A stretch of DNA of 64,000 nucleotides from Gnetum montanum. Its lineage: Eukaryota > Streptophyta > Gnetopsida > Gnetales > Gnetaceae. Of this stretch, positions 1-10,137 are shown one piece after another (the first letter of the stretch is position 1; the number at the start of each line of letters is the position of its first letter). Both the position numbers and the translations under genes were made by a program. The DNA lies in the NCBI GenBank assembly GCA_015680685.1, contig MNCI01004872.1, positions 2,238,099 to 2,302,098 on the forward strand, in the 5' to 3' direction. The notes beneath the pieces are model-generated. The model searched no databases. It saw only the letters and a list, made by a program, of their open reading frames with translations, and was not told the origin of the DNA.

Positions 1-463
1 CGTAATTGAGTCGTACTCATGCATTGCGTCAAGCAGCCGATTCCTTGACTAGCCGTACACGTCCGTAGACGCTCGTAATCAAGTCGTACTTGAACGCACT
101 AGGAAAGCGGTAAATAAAGCAATAAATGAAACCACGTGCTGCAAGGTTTATCCAAACAAGTTCGTCTTTATTGCCATACACAACTTGGGTTCAGGTTACA
201 AGCTGCTCGAATAAAGAGCCGTTCACTCTAGGACTCCTACTGCGGGCACATGGGGAAAAATTCTAACTCTGGAGTGATCATTCTGCCAGAGCTTCGCTAC
301 ACTAGCCAGGATTGGGAAATAAGGGGAGTGCCACCTCTTATTTATAGATATGGCGGCTGGCTGCGATATCGTGTACGCGATATCACAGGGATAGACGCGA
401 TATCGCATACGCAATATCGCATGGGATGCGATATCGCGGCCTAGTGCAAGTCACGTCTCATCA
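1..463 (-). mobile_element. Partial Athila/Tat-like LTR, minus strand
   Basis: Seen: read on the minus strand, this begins with TGATGAGACGTG at 463 and runs through a palindrome array (365-435), a TATA box (minus-strand TATAAATAAG near 341-350) and A/T-rich R/U5 sequence containing AATAAA-type signals. It resembles the LTRs of the element at 31287-41183, and at 1-110 it most resembles the solo LTR at 28099-28974. The window starts inside it, so its U5 end is missing. SINE sequence, not a polypurine tract, lies directly to its right, so it is either the 5' LTR of an element extending left or a solo LTR. No target duplication can be checked because the other flank is outside the window. Confidence 0.8.
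365..438 (-). promoter_or_regulatory. GCGATATCGC palindrome array upstream of LTR TATA box
   Basis: Five copies of GATATC or its one-base variant AATATC start at 365, 379, 399, 413 and 430, mostly inside the 10-base palindrome GCGATATCGC. Spacings are 14, 20, 14 and 17 bases. On the minus strand the array lies between the LTR start and the TATA box, where U3 enhancers lie. Regulatory function is inferred from position only. Confidence 0.55.
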
Positions 464-555
464 ATAACTTAGCATTACCTACTGGAATTAAACCCATAGC
501 TTGGAGCTCTCGAATCAAGAATCTTACCACTTGGCTAACACCTTGTTGTTATTCC
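464..555 (-). repeat. tRNA-derived SINE, head portion, minus strand
   Basis: The reverse complement reads GGTGTTAGCCAAGTGGTAAG (A box) followed by GGGTTTAATTCC (B box), the RNA polymerase III internal promoter layout of tRNA-derived SINEs. It matches the copies at 620-780 and 797-965 in order and spacing. The copy stops at 464, where the LTR begins, so the LTR appears to have inserted into it. Confidence 0.7.
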
Positions 556-576
556 TCTATAATTCTTTTAAAGTAT

Positions 577-612
577 CATGTTGGCTATATGTCTTAGGGT
601 GTACTTATAGTT
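577..612 (+). repeat. SINE body fragment
   Basis: This short stretch (CTTAGGGTGTACTTATAG and flanks) matches the body segment of the neighbouring SINE copies that carries CTTAGGGTGTACCTATG. It lacks the A and B boxes, so it is only a fragment. Confidence 0.45.
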
Positions 613-619
613 ATTATAA

Positions 620-780
620 ACAATGAGGTATTAGTCTAATGGTAAGATGCTTGATTTGAATCCTTTAAGTCATGGGTTTAATTCTAGTGGTAATATTGAG
701 ATAGATAAAGTTCTAATTGGAGTATATATCTTAGCCTATACCTATGTTTCACTTATTTTAGGTTCCAACACTCTCCCCCT
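620..780 (+). repeat. tRNA-derived SINE copy
   Basis: The A box is near 629-642 (GTATTAGTCTAATGGTAAG) and the B box at 674-684 (GGGTTTAATTC). A body shared with the next copy follows, including TATATATCTTAG and TTATTTTAGGTTCCAA. The unit is about 160 bp. The head resembles a tRNA, but the sequence does not close into a tRNA cloverleaf acceptor stem and continues into a non-tRNA body, so SINE is the better call. Confidence 0.7.
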
Positions 781-796
781 TTACGCACTAAAAACA

Positions 797-965
797 ATGA
801 GGTGTTAGCCTAGTGGTAAGGCTCTTGATTTGGAAGCTCTAAGTCATGGGTTTGATTCTAGTAGGTAATGCTAAGTTATAAACTTCTATTTGGACTATAT
901 ATCTTAGGGTGTACCTATGTTTCAATTATTTTAGGTTCCAATACCCCTGCACTTATAGTCAATCT
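797..965 (+). repeat. tRNA-derived SINE copy, best preserved
   Basis: The A box is at 804-816 (GTTAGCCTAGTGG) and the B box at 848-858 (GGGTTTGATTC), 31 bases between them, as in tRNA-type promoters. The body reads through TATATATCTTAGGGTGTACC to TTTTAGGTTCCAATACCCC. This is the clearest of the SINE copies here and can serve as the reference. I cannot assign it to a named SINE family. Confidence 0.75.
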
Positions 966-2006
966 TTTGGATTCCAACCCTTCTTTCCCCCCTCTCCCAA
1001 TGACTGTATGTCTCTTATAGACATATAACAAAAATGAAACCTTTATAGAATTTAACATTCTTTGTGGATATGAAGACTCATTTTTTCAAGTTTTTTGAGT
1101 ATTCTATTGTTTAGCATGCTTGGAAATAAATATCCAAAATTTGTAACAACTCTCAAGAAAGTATGAATGAAATCATTCTTGGTGACCAACTTGCCTTGTC
1201 TAATTCATTTCTTTGCATTTAAAAGTATCTTCAACTACTTATTCTCTACTATATTTGGAAGCTTCAATGTGTAGTTAGTAGTAAGAGCATAACTATGATC
1301 TCTCTTCAAGAGTTAAAGATCACATTCTCAAAGATGTCACTTTTTAGCTACAACTTCAAGCAAAAAAGCTCATAGTAAAAGCTAAATAGTTAATTTATTT
1401 TCTATAGTATTAATTTCTTTTTGTTTTGAAGGCTCAAAGATAAGAGATTTTCAGTTTCTATTGTCATTTGTTTATTATTTCTAAGTGATGTATTCTTTTT
1501 TCTTTAGAGAGAGTTTTCTTCTTTTCTTTATAAGAAATCCTTTAGTAAGAAGTGAAAACCCATAAGGATGTTTTTAAATAAGGATAAGATTTATTCCTTT
1601 TCCTACCCCAAAGGGGAGGTTTTTTTTGGATTGGTTATAAGGATGAAAACCTAAAAAGATATCCCTAAAATTATTGGGCCTTTTCTTTAGACTCTCTCTT
1701 TGTTGATCTAATGTACTTTGAATTTTCTTAATATTTTTATTTATTTATTTTTGGGATTTGATACAAACCCCCTTCCTTTTCCCCTTCACAATGCACCCAT
1801 CTAAAAGAACTTAACTATAACTTTATTATTCAATGCTACTCACTAAAATTAAAACTATAACTGGTTAAAAATCTTATTTTTTGGAAATAATTATGGACAT
1901 AATAATATGTTTTTCATTTTATAAGAATAACAAGTTGAAGAATTTAAGACCAATTGAACACTAATTAATCCCAAAGATTTTAAGAGTTTTCCTTCCTCCA
2001 AGTTGT
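966..2006. other. Anonymous AT-rich spacer, no gene seen
   Basis: No ORF of note, tRNA, or recognisable element was found on either strand. A short inverted repeat (CCCCAAAGGGG near 1603-1613) is visible. The sequence is probably decayed repeat DNA, but nothing in it supports a specific assignment. Confidence 0.5.
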
Positions 2007-2905
2007 TGATGAGCGGCAAATCCCCCTACGCTCAACCATATGAATCACTAAGCATTCACGTGTAATCCAGTTGAATTTCACGAATTCTATGTCTTCCAGT
2101 ACACTAGCCTCTAGGAAGGGAACTTGCCCTAATAGTCATTTTTTATTTTTCCAATTACACCTGTGATATGCAAAGGTATGGTTAAGTGTAATTGATGCGT
2201 ATAATTTTTATTATTTTTATGTTTTATGTTTTGGTTGCTTAAAATAAAGGATGAAAGGAATGAAGTAATTTAATTGCTAATTTAACCTAACTAACTAACC
2301 AATGTCTAACTAATCCTAACATAAGCATTTGATCCCACTTTTAGTACACATCCTAAACATGTATAACACTACTGAGTTACCAAACATTAAGTGTTACTGG
2401 GATTACCAAGCATCATGCACATGCTCAAAGTGGTCGTACTTATGTGTTTAATTAATCATTACTTAATCTAGCTTAGTTTAGCCTAATTAATTATTTAATT
2501 ACTTAAAGCATTAAGGAATATTGCATAAAACATTAAATGCATAAATAAATAAATAAATAATCTATTTCAAAATGCTACAAGGTTTATTAAACAACTCATC
2601 TTTATTGCCACACACACTGCTGTGCTCAAGTACAACAATGATTGAATAAAGATCTGTACACTCTTGACTCCTATTGCGAGCACTTAGAAAAATATTCTAA
2701 CTTCCAAACGAAAAAACTACAAGAGCTCCAATACAACTATGACAAGACATGCCATAAACATAGCAAGTAAGCACATATTTATAGGAAAAAACATACACTA
2801 CACCGATGGGGCCATGTCAATGCATTAAATCATGCATTGACGGGGCCTAGTCGATGAGGCCTAGTCAATGGGGCCCAATCGATGTAGCGAATTCATGATT
2901 CATCA
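2007..2905 (-). repeat. 3' LTR of element M
   Basis: This is an 899-bp LTR with ends TGATGAATCATG (minus strand, at 2905) and CATCA (at 2007). The TATA-like sequence is near 2776-2785 (plus ATATTTATAG). The U3 carries a TCGATG/TCAATG palindrome module (2802-2890) instead of the GATATC module. It aligns along its length with 24294-25169 but with many differences, so the insertion is old. Confidence 0.88.
2816..2841. promoter_or_regulatory. Perfect 10-bp inverted repeat in U3 of M
   Basis: The arms GTCAATGCAT (2816-2825) and ATGCATTGAC (2832-2841) are exact reverse complements around a 6-base loop. Just to the right lie CCTAGTCGATG, CCTAGTCAATG and CCAATCGATG, related half-sites. The block lies between the LTR start and its TATA box. 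Confidence 0.5.
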
Positions 2906-2935
2906 TACCCTCATGACTAAATGAAAAATCGTCCT
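2906..2935 (-). other. Polypurine-tract region of M
   Basis: On the minus strand the sequence entering the 3' LTR reads GAGTTTTTCATTTAGTCATGAGGGTA or close to it, matching in order the GAGTTTTCATTTAGTC plus GGGGGTA stretch directly before the 3' LTRs of A and P. This is the expected position of the plus-strand primer. The G run is interrupted by an A here. Confidence 0.55.
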
Positions 2936-3054
2936 CGTGTTCTTTACAAATTTGGGAAGGTATGGAATTATTGACTGATGACAGACATACAACAAACATA
3001 AACAAACACTAAGTGCCCAAGTGTATGGATATATAATCATTACAAAATTCTTTT

Positions 3055-3082
3055 GGTGTTCAGGACTACAAAATTAAACACC
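3055..3082 (-). other. Conserved 3' stem-loop of M (8-bp stem, 12-nt loop)
   Basis: Minus-strand arms GGTGTTTA and TGAACACC are separated by exactly 12 bases. Elements A (40227-40254) and P (19181-19210) have the same stem and the same loop length at the same place. The one change in M makes a G-U pair. See findings. Confidence 0.6.
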
Positions 3083-3159
3083 AAGACAAAATTGACAAAC
3101 ATCATTCCTATGATGGTGTGAAGATGATGGAGAAGATTAAATGGTCCTAGATAGTGGAG

Positions 3160-6001
3160 GCTCTTGAGGTTCCGAAGGATCTTTTTTTGCTTCAAGTGCA
3201 TGTGGTGGTTGAGGCTATTATGGTTGTCCTGCTGTTACTACAACTTTTCATGGAAGATAGAAAGCATTCAAAAATGCTTTCATTTTCTCCTCCTTACTAT
3301 TGGGATCATGCATAGTCCATGCAGCTTCGCCAATGTGGACCGGAAAGGGCACATCCCAAGGATAAGGCATTGTTGGAAATAGCTCCTTGACATTGACAAG
3401 CCATGTAGCAAATTGTTTGTGTTTGATGTCAAATGCCTTGATTGCATTTTTCAAATCCTGATAGTAACTCATCCTTCTAGCTAGGTTCTCAACAATTGAT
3501 CTTTGATTAGTGAATCTTGCCCTAAGAACTTTGAGTTCAGTATTTATAGTCTCAAGTTTTTACTTGGTCTCCTTATGATGCTTGAACTATACCTTGTATA
3601 GCAAATACGAGCTGGCCACCTACTTCTCTAATTTTGATTGTGGTCATCCAACAATCAGCATTGCCAAGTTTGCATATCTAAGACTGGCAAGCTCCATGTA
3701 TTTAGTCATCTCTTCTATTTGTAACTCCTTCATGTGGATCTTCGCTTTGTTGTAGGCATCTATCCCATCAATGATAAGTTGCCACATCTCTTTTCTTTGC
3801 TGGAGTTGTTGGAGGGTCTTATTGACTTTTGCCTTAGCCATTTGGATGTGTCTTTCATTAGCTTCTTTTTGTAGGCCAACTTGATCTTAGTAGTGGTTCG
3901 TGACTCTTTCAAATTTGAGAGCCTCATTCTTCCAAGCAACAATCTCGATCATAGATTTTTGGCTTAAGGCACAAACTTTTTCCATAGAGAGATTTCTATT
4001 CTCTGCTAGTAATCTCCTAAGCTCAGTGTTCACCTTGGCTAGCTACTCTTGCTATTGATGGATGAATTCTTACATTTGTTATTTTTGCACATCAACATTT
4101 TGCAGGTGATGATTTTCTATAGTCAGCATCTCATTCTCTGGGCGTATTTGGACCAAGTTCTTTTAAACTAAATATGTTTTGGCCTCAACTATGGATTGGT
4201 CAATGATGGTCATTACCATCCCTACCTAAACCTATTTGATTCTATCTTGAAGTTGTTGAAAAACTTCATCTCTTATTAGTGCAAGGTTGAGGACCATGGG
4301 ATCAACAAGATAGGCTCTTAATTTAGCAACCTCCATAGCCAAGTGTCGGTTTTGTGCTTGAGCCATTTTGAGTTTCCTTTCTAAAATGATGCACTTGCCC
4401 TTTCCTTCAAGTAGCTCTAATTGGGTTGTAGTGATATTATCTAGAAAATCAAAGATATCTAGAATTGATTGCCTGATTCCCACCAGTCAGTCTAGCAACT
4501 CTTTGTGTTGGGATACAGTTAGTTTTCTGTTGACAGTTCCTATGGACATCTACACATCTTTGAGTATGCAAAAACATTTGGTACAAGCACAACAAGTGCA
4601 TTCAAAGCTTCAGTGATTCTGTTAGCAACCACTTCTGTTGCTATCTCCTACCCTTGGTGCTACATCACCAATATAGTTGCCCTTTCACCCTTCTTCAAGC
4701 ACAGTAAAAAGGTAGTGGCATTCCTAGAGATTTTTGGGAATTACTGTTGTTGTAAGAGAGACACTATCACCTCTTAGGTGCTAGGATTTGACCTTGTAGG
4801 CAGCTGCATTCTTTGGGCTAAGAATATTAGCCCACCTCCCTTCATCTGGCTAATTGTTTGAGCCACTTCATTGAGATAAATCACTACAGGATGACACACA
4901 TATGAATCCCCACAACTTGTTCCTACTTGTTGCTTCCATTCACGTAAGAGCTATTCTCGAATTTTTCATAGGTGCTCAATGGCTATGTGAACCTTCGGTG
5001 TTATTTCTTGAATCAGTGGTGGAGGTGGTAGTTGTTGCTCCTCTTCTTTTGACATGGCAAGGTCTTATCCTTCATCATCTTAGATCAAGAGGTGATGAAA
5101 GTATGCTTGATTGTATCATTGGCATAGTGGACTATCCCTACCCTTTTACAGAGTTTTTTGATAAGGCATGGAAATGATAGTGTTTTCCTTCCACGTTCAT
5201 TCTCCTTGAAATACTTCTCTATTTCCAGATAGATTAGTTGTGGAAGGTTAATAGAGAATTTCTCACTTAAAGTGGCACATGCCTGGGAGGAGAAGGCTAT
5301 CACCTTGTTGGGCCTCATCATCAGATTGAGGTGATAGGCTACTATATTGAAGTATATATGCTCCGTTGGTGTGAGTGTGCAAAACTCCTTACGGTCAACC
5401 CCATAACATCACTGGGTCCTCTTCCTTTTTGCCTTAGGGTTTACTTACAAGGAGATTTCTGCAAATGAGTGCTAGTATTAGGTAGATCAAGAGCCTACAC
5501 AATCACTTCTACCAAATAAGACAGCTAAATGTCCTTGATTCTCACAGTGGCTTTTGCCTTTCTACTCTTCTAGAAGAGATATGTCTCTCCCATGTATCAC
5601 TTCCCACTAGTAGTAATAATAGGCCACATGGGAGAGCTTTGTAATCATGTCTTAACTTCTACTAGAGCATGTTCCAAGAATGATCCAAAGTTCAATTCTT
5701 GGAGAACTGAGCATTGGACATCATGAGGCTTAATTGTATCTAGGCAGGCTTGTGTTAATGTGACCTCAAGTCTTGGTATGGGCCCTAGTGCCTTTCCTCT
5801 TTGGGATTATTCAGTCGTAGCCTCTTCCTTGGGAATTTGTCGAATAGATTCCACTTTGGGCTACTTTCGAAGAGGTCCCATTACATGAGTTTCTGCTGCC
5901 TATTCTTGGGATTTTCCTTCCTGGCCCCTTCTAGTTCTGGGTCATTTGTCCTTTGGTTGTGAGGCTCTTCCTTCCTGTGGGTGTTTTGGTTTAGGTGCCA
6001 T
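3160..6001 (-). pseudogene. Decayed accessory ORF of M between integrase and 3' LTR
   Basis: Reading leftward from ATG at 6001 (MAPKPKHPQEGRASQPKDK, then a stop), coding character continues for about 2.8 kb, interrupted by stops and frame changes. The longest open pieces are at 5085-5321, 4232-4483, 3644-3841 and 3248-3472. The N-terminus is basic. The 5085-5321 piece contains FPCLIKKLCKRVGI, which resembles, from memory, the FPSLITxLCxxAGV motif of the so-called putative plant transposon protein domain found in extra ORFs of plant gypsy elements. The middle and C-terminal pieces are helical and charged, likely coiled coil (QLQQRKEMWQLI, LERKLKMAQAQNRHLAMEV). I saw no signal peptide or membrane span, so an envelope role is not supported. 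Elements A and P lack it. Function unknown. Confidence 0.55.
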
Positions 6002-7970
6002 TTGTAATCACAACATGACCAAGGATTAGCACTTCTTGTGTAACTTTGAAACATTGGCAATACCTTATCTCTTGGGGTAGTTACACCTGGCTAAGTTGTG
6101 ATTATGGCCTGGTTGATTATTTTAATATTAATAAATAATTTTAGGTTTACCTGAGTTTGTTGGAAGGGTTAATCTATTAAAAATTGATGGTTTAATATTA
6201 TTTTATTCATTAACCCATTGGGGGAGTTAGAAATTTTCATTAGAAACCTTAAGGTTTGTGGCCCCCATGATTAAGAGCTTACCTCTGGTAGCTATAGGAT
6301 TGAAGAATGGAGTGATTTGGACAAATGGTGTGAAAGTCATGGGCTTTGGAAGGTTTTGGGCTCTAAAAAATTGCAAAAAATCCCCTCTTATTTTGAAGTA
6401 AATGACAAAAACTTTCAAAGTGTTGGGTAGTATTGATAGGATTTTTGGGTTGCGTTGATGTGGCCTAGTCAACAAGGTCAAGTCAATATGACTATTGACC
6501 ACCATTAACTTTATCAAATTTGAAAAATATAAGGAGTTTTTGGAGAGAATTTGGATCAAATAGAAGCCCAAAAAGTCAAGAACATGATGAAAATATTAGA
6601 ATAGGATTTTAAAATTATGAAAATTGAGAAATGATTTGAGAATGAGATTTTATGAAGAAGAATGCTTTGAGAAGCACACAATTAGATGCACAATGGGGCA
6701 CACAAAAGATTTTGATTGTGGCAATGTCTAAGGGTATGAAACTTAACTGACCAAACCACAAGATATGCAAGTGGATCCTCCCCATAGCGACACATGCCCT
6801 TTTTGCCCTTGCATATCCTCAACTAAGGAGTTTGTGGGCCCCATAGTTGATTAATGGCTATGAAAAGTTATGGACCAAACCTGGAGAACCTATTTAGGAA
6901 TTTCAACACATCAAACTAAGACATTAAACAAAAACATGAAAACCAATAGTGAGGTGACTTATGGAGAGCATTGATGGATGTTATAGAGAATGGAATGGAT
7001 GTCCCAATCATGGTCACTTGAAGTCCCTTCTGAGAGCCATGGTTAAATGACTTGATAAAGTCCAACCTTAGTCCAAACCAAAACCAACCACTTTCAGTAA
7101 CTTTGCATACCCACTCTAAGACTGATCTACCCCCTCGAGACACAAGAATGCTGCCATGGACAACCACCATTCCTTATTTGAGAAGAAAAGACAAGCAAGA
7201 AGTGAGAAAGGGTATTAGTTAGAGGGGATCTTCAAGCATGGGTAACATGTCTTTCTAGTCCCATAACTAGTGCTTGTAGCCTATTTATTTTGTCTAAGGG
7301 ATGTGCTTTAAATTTTCATAATTTTTCATTCATATATATATATATATATATAGGTGGAAACCACACCATGCAAAGACTTATTCAACTTTTTGTTATTGGT
7401 TGACATGGAACAGTAAGAAATCCACAAAAACACATGTGCACTCAAGCAAGTAGAGAGGTACAAAGAATATTGAATCCCCTTGAAGCCACACCCTTTTCAA
7501 ACCTTTGAATCTTTTCCAAGCTTGAAAACGACCAAGGTTATAACTTCATTAAGGTTTTATTAATGAAAAAGGGATCTCATATTTCCAAAACAAGAAAGAC
7601 CATAGAGTTTGTGAATGGGTGGATGATGTGGACTCATTTCCTATCTCATGAAAATAGAAACCAATCTTAGTTATCAGTCATCAAAATTCAAAAATAGAAA
7701 CCCAACACAAGCAATCAAAAACATTAGGTACAAACCACCATTAATAACCAACTACAACATCACTATGTCTTGTTAGCAATAAAGCAATTGTATTAGAAAA
7801 CAAGAAAAATTCACACCAAATAAGAGAAAAATATAAAAGAAATTGTAAAATATTCAAGAAAGATAAATGTACTAATGATGTTGTAAAACAAAAATTTGGA
7901 AAAATAATAAAGTGCAAAACAAAAAATGTGAAAAACAAAAAGATAAAAAATTGAGAAGCCACTATAATGG
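6002..7970 (-). other. 3' noncoding block of M
   Basis: No reliable coding sequence. On the minus strand this aligns in patches with 38380-40020 of A and 17310-19038 of P, for example the CTACAAGCACTAGTTATGGG stretch near 7255-7280 and the A/T-rich minisatellite at 7820-7960. It includes a TA microsatellite (about 7331-7352) sitting in the loop of the conserved hairpin at 7300-7375. Confidence 0.6.
7300..7375 (-). other. A-rich-loop hairpin of M, decayed copy
   Basis: The minus strand reads CTTTGCATGGTGTGGTTTCC, an A/T-rich loop, then ATGAAAATTTAAAGCACATCC. This is the single M copy of the hairpin present once in A and three times in P. Two stem positions are mismatched and the loop has become a TA repeat. 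Confidence 0.5.
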
Positions 7971-7974
7971 TTAG

Positions 7975-9450
7975 CATGGATGGCCATCTCCCTCATGATT
8001 GAGTTGAAAGTGGGAGATCTAGAAGATTGAGCGAGGTTGTCCATCTATTGAGGCCTTGCTTCCATTGGCTTACATGGATTCATGGAAAGGTTTAAGTTGT
8101 TGCATGTTGGCCAACTACTTTTTGTTTAGGCTCTCAAGTTTGTAGATCAATATGGCCCTAGAAGGAAAGGTTTTGTAAATGACATAAGTCCTTTCCCACA
8201 AAGTTTAGAACTTAGTTCGTTGAGGTACGTGTGTGGGGTTCCAATATAGAATCTTATCTCCCAGTTGAAATTCCACTTTCTATATTCTAAGGTTATGATG
8301 ATTTTTCTTGAATGCTTTGTGCACTTCATTCCAAGATAAGACCACTAATTAGTTTTCATCTAGCATGTTAAGGTTGATCAATCATTCTCTTTGTGCGAGA
8401 CTCAAGTCAAGATCTAGGTTACATGTTGTTGAAAGTGTATGAAGCTTGGATTGAATAGGAAGTGTTGGTAGTTTTCCGTACACCAACTCATAGGGAGAGT
8501 AGCCTATAGGGAGTTTCCATGTTAAGCAATAGGCCCAAAGGGCATTGTTCAATTTTGTGCTCCAGTCCCTTCTATATTTGCTAATAGTTTTGATTAAGAT
8601 CTTTGTAATCTCCCTATTAGTAACCTTTGCTTGACCATTGGCTTGGGGGGTGATAGGGTGTTGTTAATTTATGTTCAACCCCCAAGCATTGCATGAGCTT
8701 GCGAAAAGTGATGCCTATGAAATGGGTTTTCCATTATTAGAGATTAGTGCATGTGGCATCCCAAACCTATTTACAACATTTTGTTGTACAAACTGTTCAG
8801 CAGTAGATGACGTAATGTCAATGATGGCTATTGCTTCTATCCATTTTGTGTAGTAATCAATGGTGAGGATTATGTACACCTTTCCATTTGGCATGGGTGT
8901 GATGGGATCCATGAATTCAATGCCCCATATGTTGAAGGATTCTAGTGGTTGGATCCATTGTTGATGTCCCTCTATTCACACAGTCATCCTAGCATCTTGT
9001 TGACAATGTTCACAAGAGCAGATAAATTGATGGATGTTCCTGAAGATGGTTGGCTAATAACACCCTACCATCATGATCTTAATGGTTGTGTGTCTCCTAG
9101 CATAGTGGCCCCCACAAGGACCCTCCTGAGCATCCTAGAGAACATGTAGTTGATCAACATTAGGTACACACCAATGAACTAGGCCATTGGTGCACACATT
9201 ATAAAGGTTTCTATTGATTCCCATGAAGCATTTGGCCTGATGAAAAAACTATTATTTCTTCCTATAGTCCAGATCTTGTGGCATTTCTTGAGTGAGAAGA
9301 TAAGCAAGGATGCCATGATACCATTTTGGTTCTATGGGCACTTGTTCATTTATTATACCTGTAAATAGACGTTCATTAGGAAATTGATCAGAGAGTGAAC
9401 TTTGTTATTTGTTATCCCATTATAACCAAGACAAGTGATCAAAAACCACA
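7975..9450 (-). pseudogene. Integrase of element M (broken)
   Basis: The minus-strand translation in shifting frames gives recognisable integrase pieces: the zinc-binding N-terminal region near 9100-9300, the core with a KWIEAIA-like stretch and FVQQNVVNRFGMPHALISN (8715-8912), and a C-terminal part near 7975-8330 containing LSSKLCGKGLMSF and ending close to MREMAIHANHYS. These match the order in element A (37100-38371). Integrase inserts cDNA into the host genome. Stops and frameshifts are scattered throughout, so it is non-functional. The extent is approximate. Confidence 0.7.
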
Positions 9451-9469
9451 TTCTCAGTTCCCTTTTGAT

Positions 9470-9790
9470 CTACCATTATAAGATCGAACTCCTTCAAGAT
9501 CACAAGCCATCATATGACATAGGGGCTCACCATTGGTTTGTTCATAAGGAAATGAATGGCACTATGGTCAATGTGTAGAAACACTTTATGTCCAAGCACG
9601 TAGTGCGTGAACTTCTCTAGAGCATACATCACGACCATTAGTTCTTTCTCCATTGTGATGTAATTTAGTTGTGCACCCATAATGCATTGGCTTACATAGT
9701 GAATGTAATATGGACGTTTCTTGTTGTCCAACTACATAAGCACAACTCCTAAGGCATAATTTGATGCATTTGTCATTATTTGAAATGGTC
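9470..9790 (-). pseudogene. RNase H of element M (broken)
   Basis: The open stretch 9510-9731 reads KKRPYYIHYVSQCIMGAQLN, then a MEKELMVVMYALEKF segment, then VLGHKVFLHIDHSAIHFLMN. These are the E-containing helix and the D-containing HxDHSAI strand of Ty3/gypsy RNase H. The first catalytic Asp region (TDAS in other copies) lies just upstream on the minus strand near 9750. The domain degrades the RNA of the RNA-DNA hybrid during reverse transcription. Confidence 0.75.
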
Positions 9791-10132
9791 TAGACTAGTT
9801 GAGTACTTGTAGAATTGGAGTTTCTATGAACTTTTGCTTGAGGCTTTGGAATGCATTTTTACATTCCTTGGTCCAAATGAAAGGAACATCTTTCTTTGTA
9901 AGCTCAACTAATGGTTTTTCAATCTTAGAGGAATTCTCTATAAAACTTCGATAGTAGCCAGTTATCTAAGGGATGATTGAACATCTTTAACAATTTTTAG
10001 TTGGTGAGTTATTCCTTGGATGATCCTTATCTTTTCAAGGTCCATCTCAATCCCTACCTTAGAAATTCTATGCCCTAGCACAATGCCCTCCTAAACCATT
10101 AGATGGCTATTCTGCCAATTGAGCCAAAGATT
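9790..10132 (-). pseudogene. Reverse transcriptase of M, C-terminal part
   Basis: The minus strand from 10132 reads NLWLNWQNSHLMV, then EGIVLGHRISKVGIE, matching the thumb region of element A (LNWKKSHLMVQEGVVLGHKI). Translation stops joining RT here because element P is inserted. The N-terminal part resumes at 20222. The junction residues ...VLKRCVEM and NLWLNW fit together when P and one target duplication are removed. Confidence 0.75.
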
Positions 10133-10137
10133 CATCT
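10133..10137. repeat. Target-site duplication CATCT, left of element P
   Basis: CATCT lies directly before TGATGAATC of the P 5' LTR and is repeated at 20217-20221 directly after the P 3' LTR. A 5-bp duplication is normal for plant gypsy integrases. Confidence 0.9.

Noticed and set aside
797-965. Functional tRNA gene
   Set aside because: A and B boxes are present but no acceptor stem closes, and the sequence continues into a repeated non-tRNA body; it is a SINE.
966-2006. Host gene next to the first LTR
   Set aside because: No open frame, splice pattern or codon signal on either strand.
4902-5177. Plus-strand ORF of 91 codons
   Set aside because: It overlaps the minus-strand accessory ORF of M, whose translation has recognisable features; the plus frame shows none.
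3160-6001. Retrovirus-like envelope protein in M
   Set aside because: Position fits, but I saw no signal peptide, membrane span or Cys pattern; similarity is to a plant transposon accessory domain.
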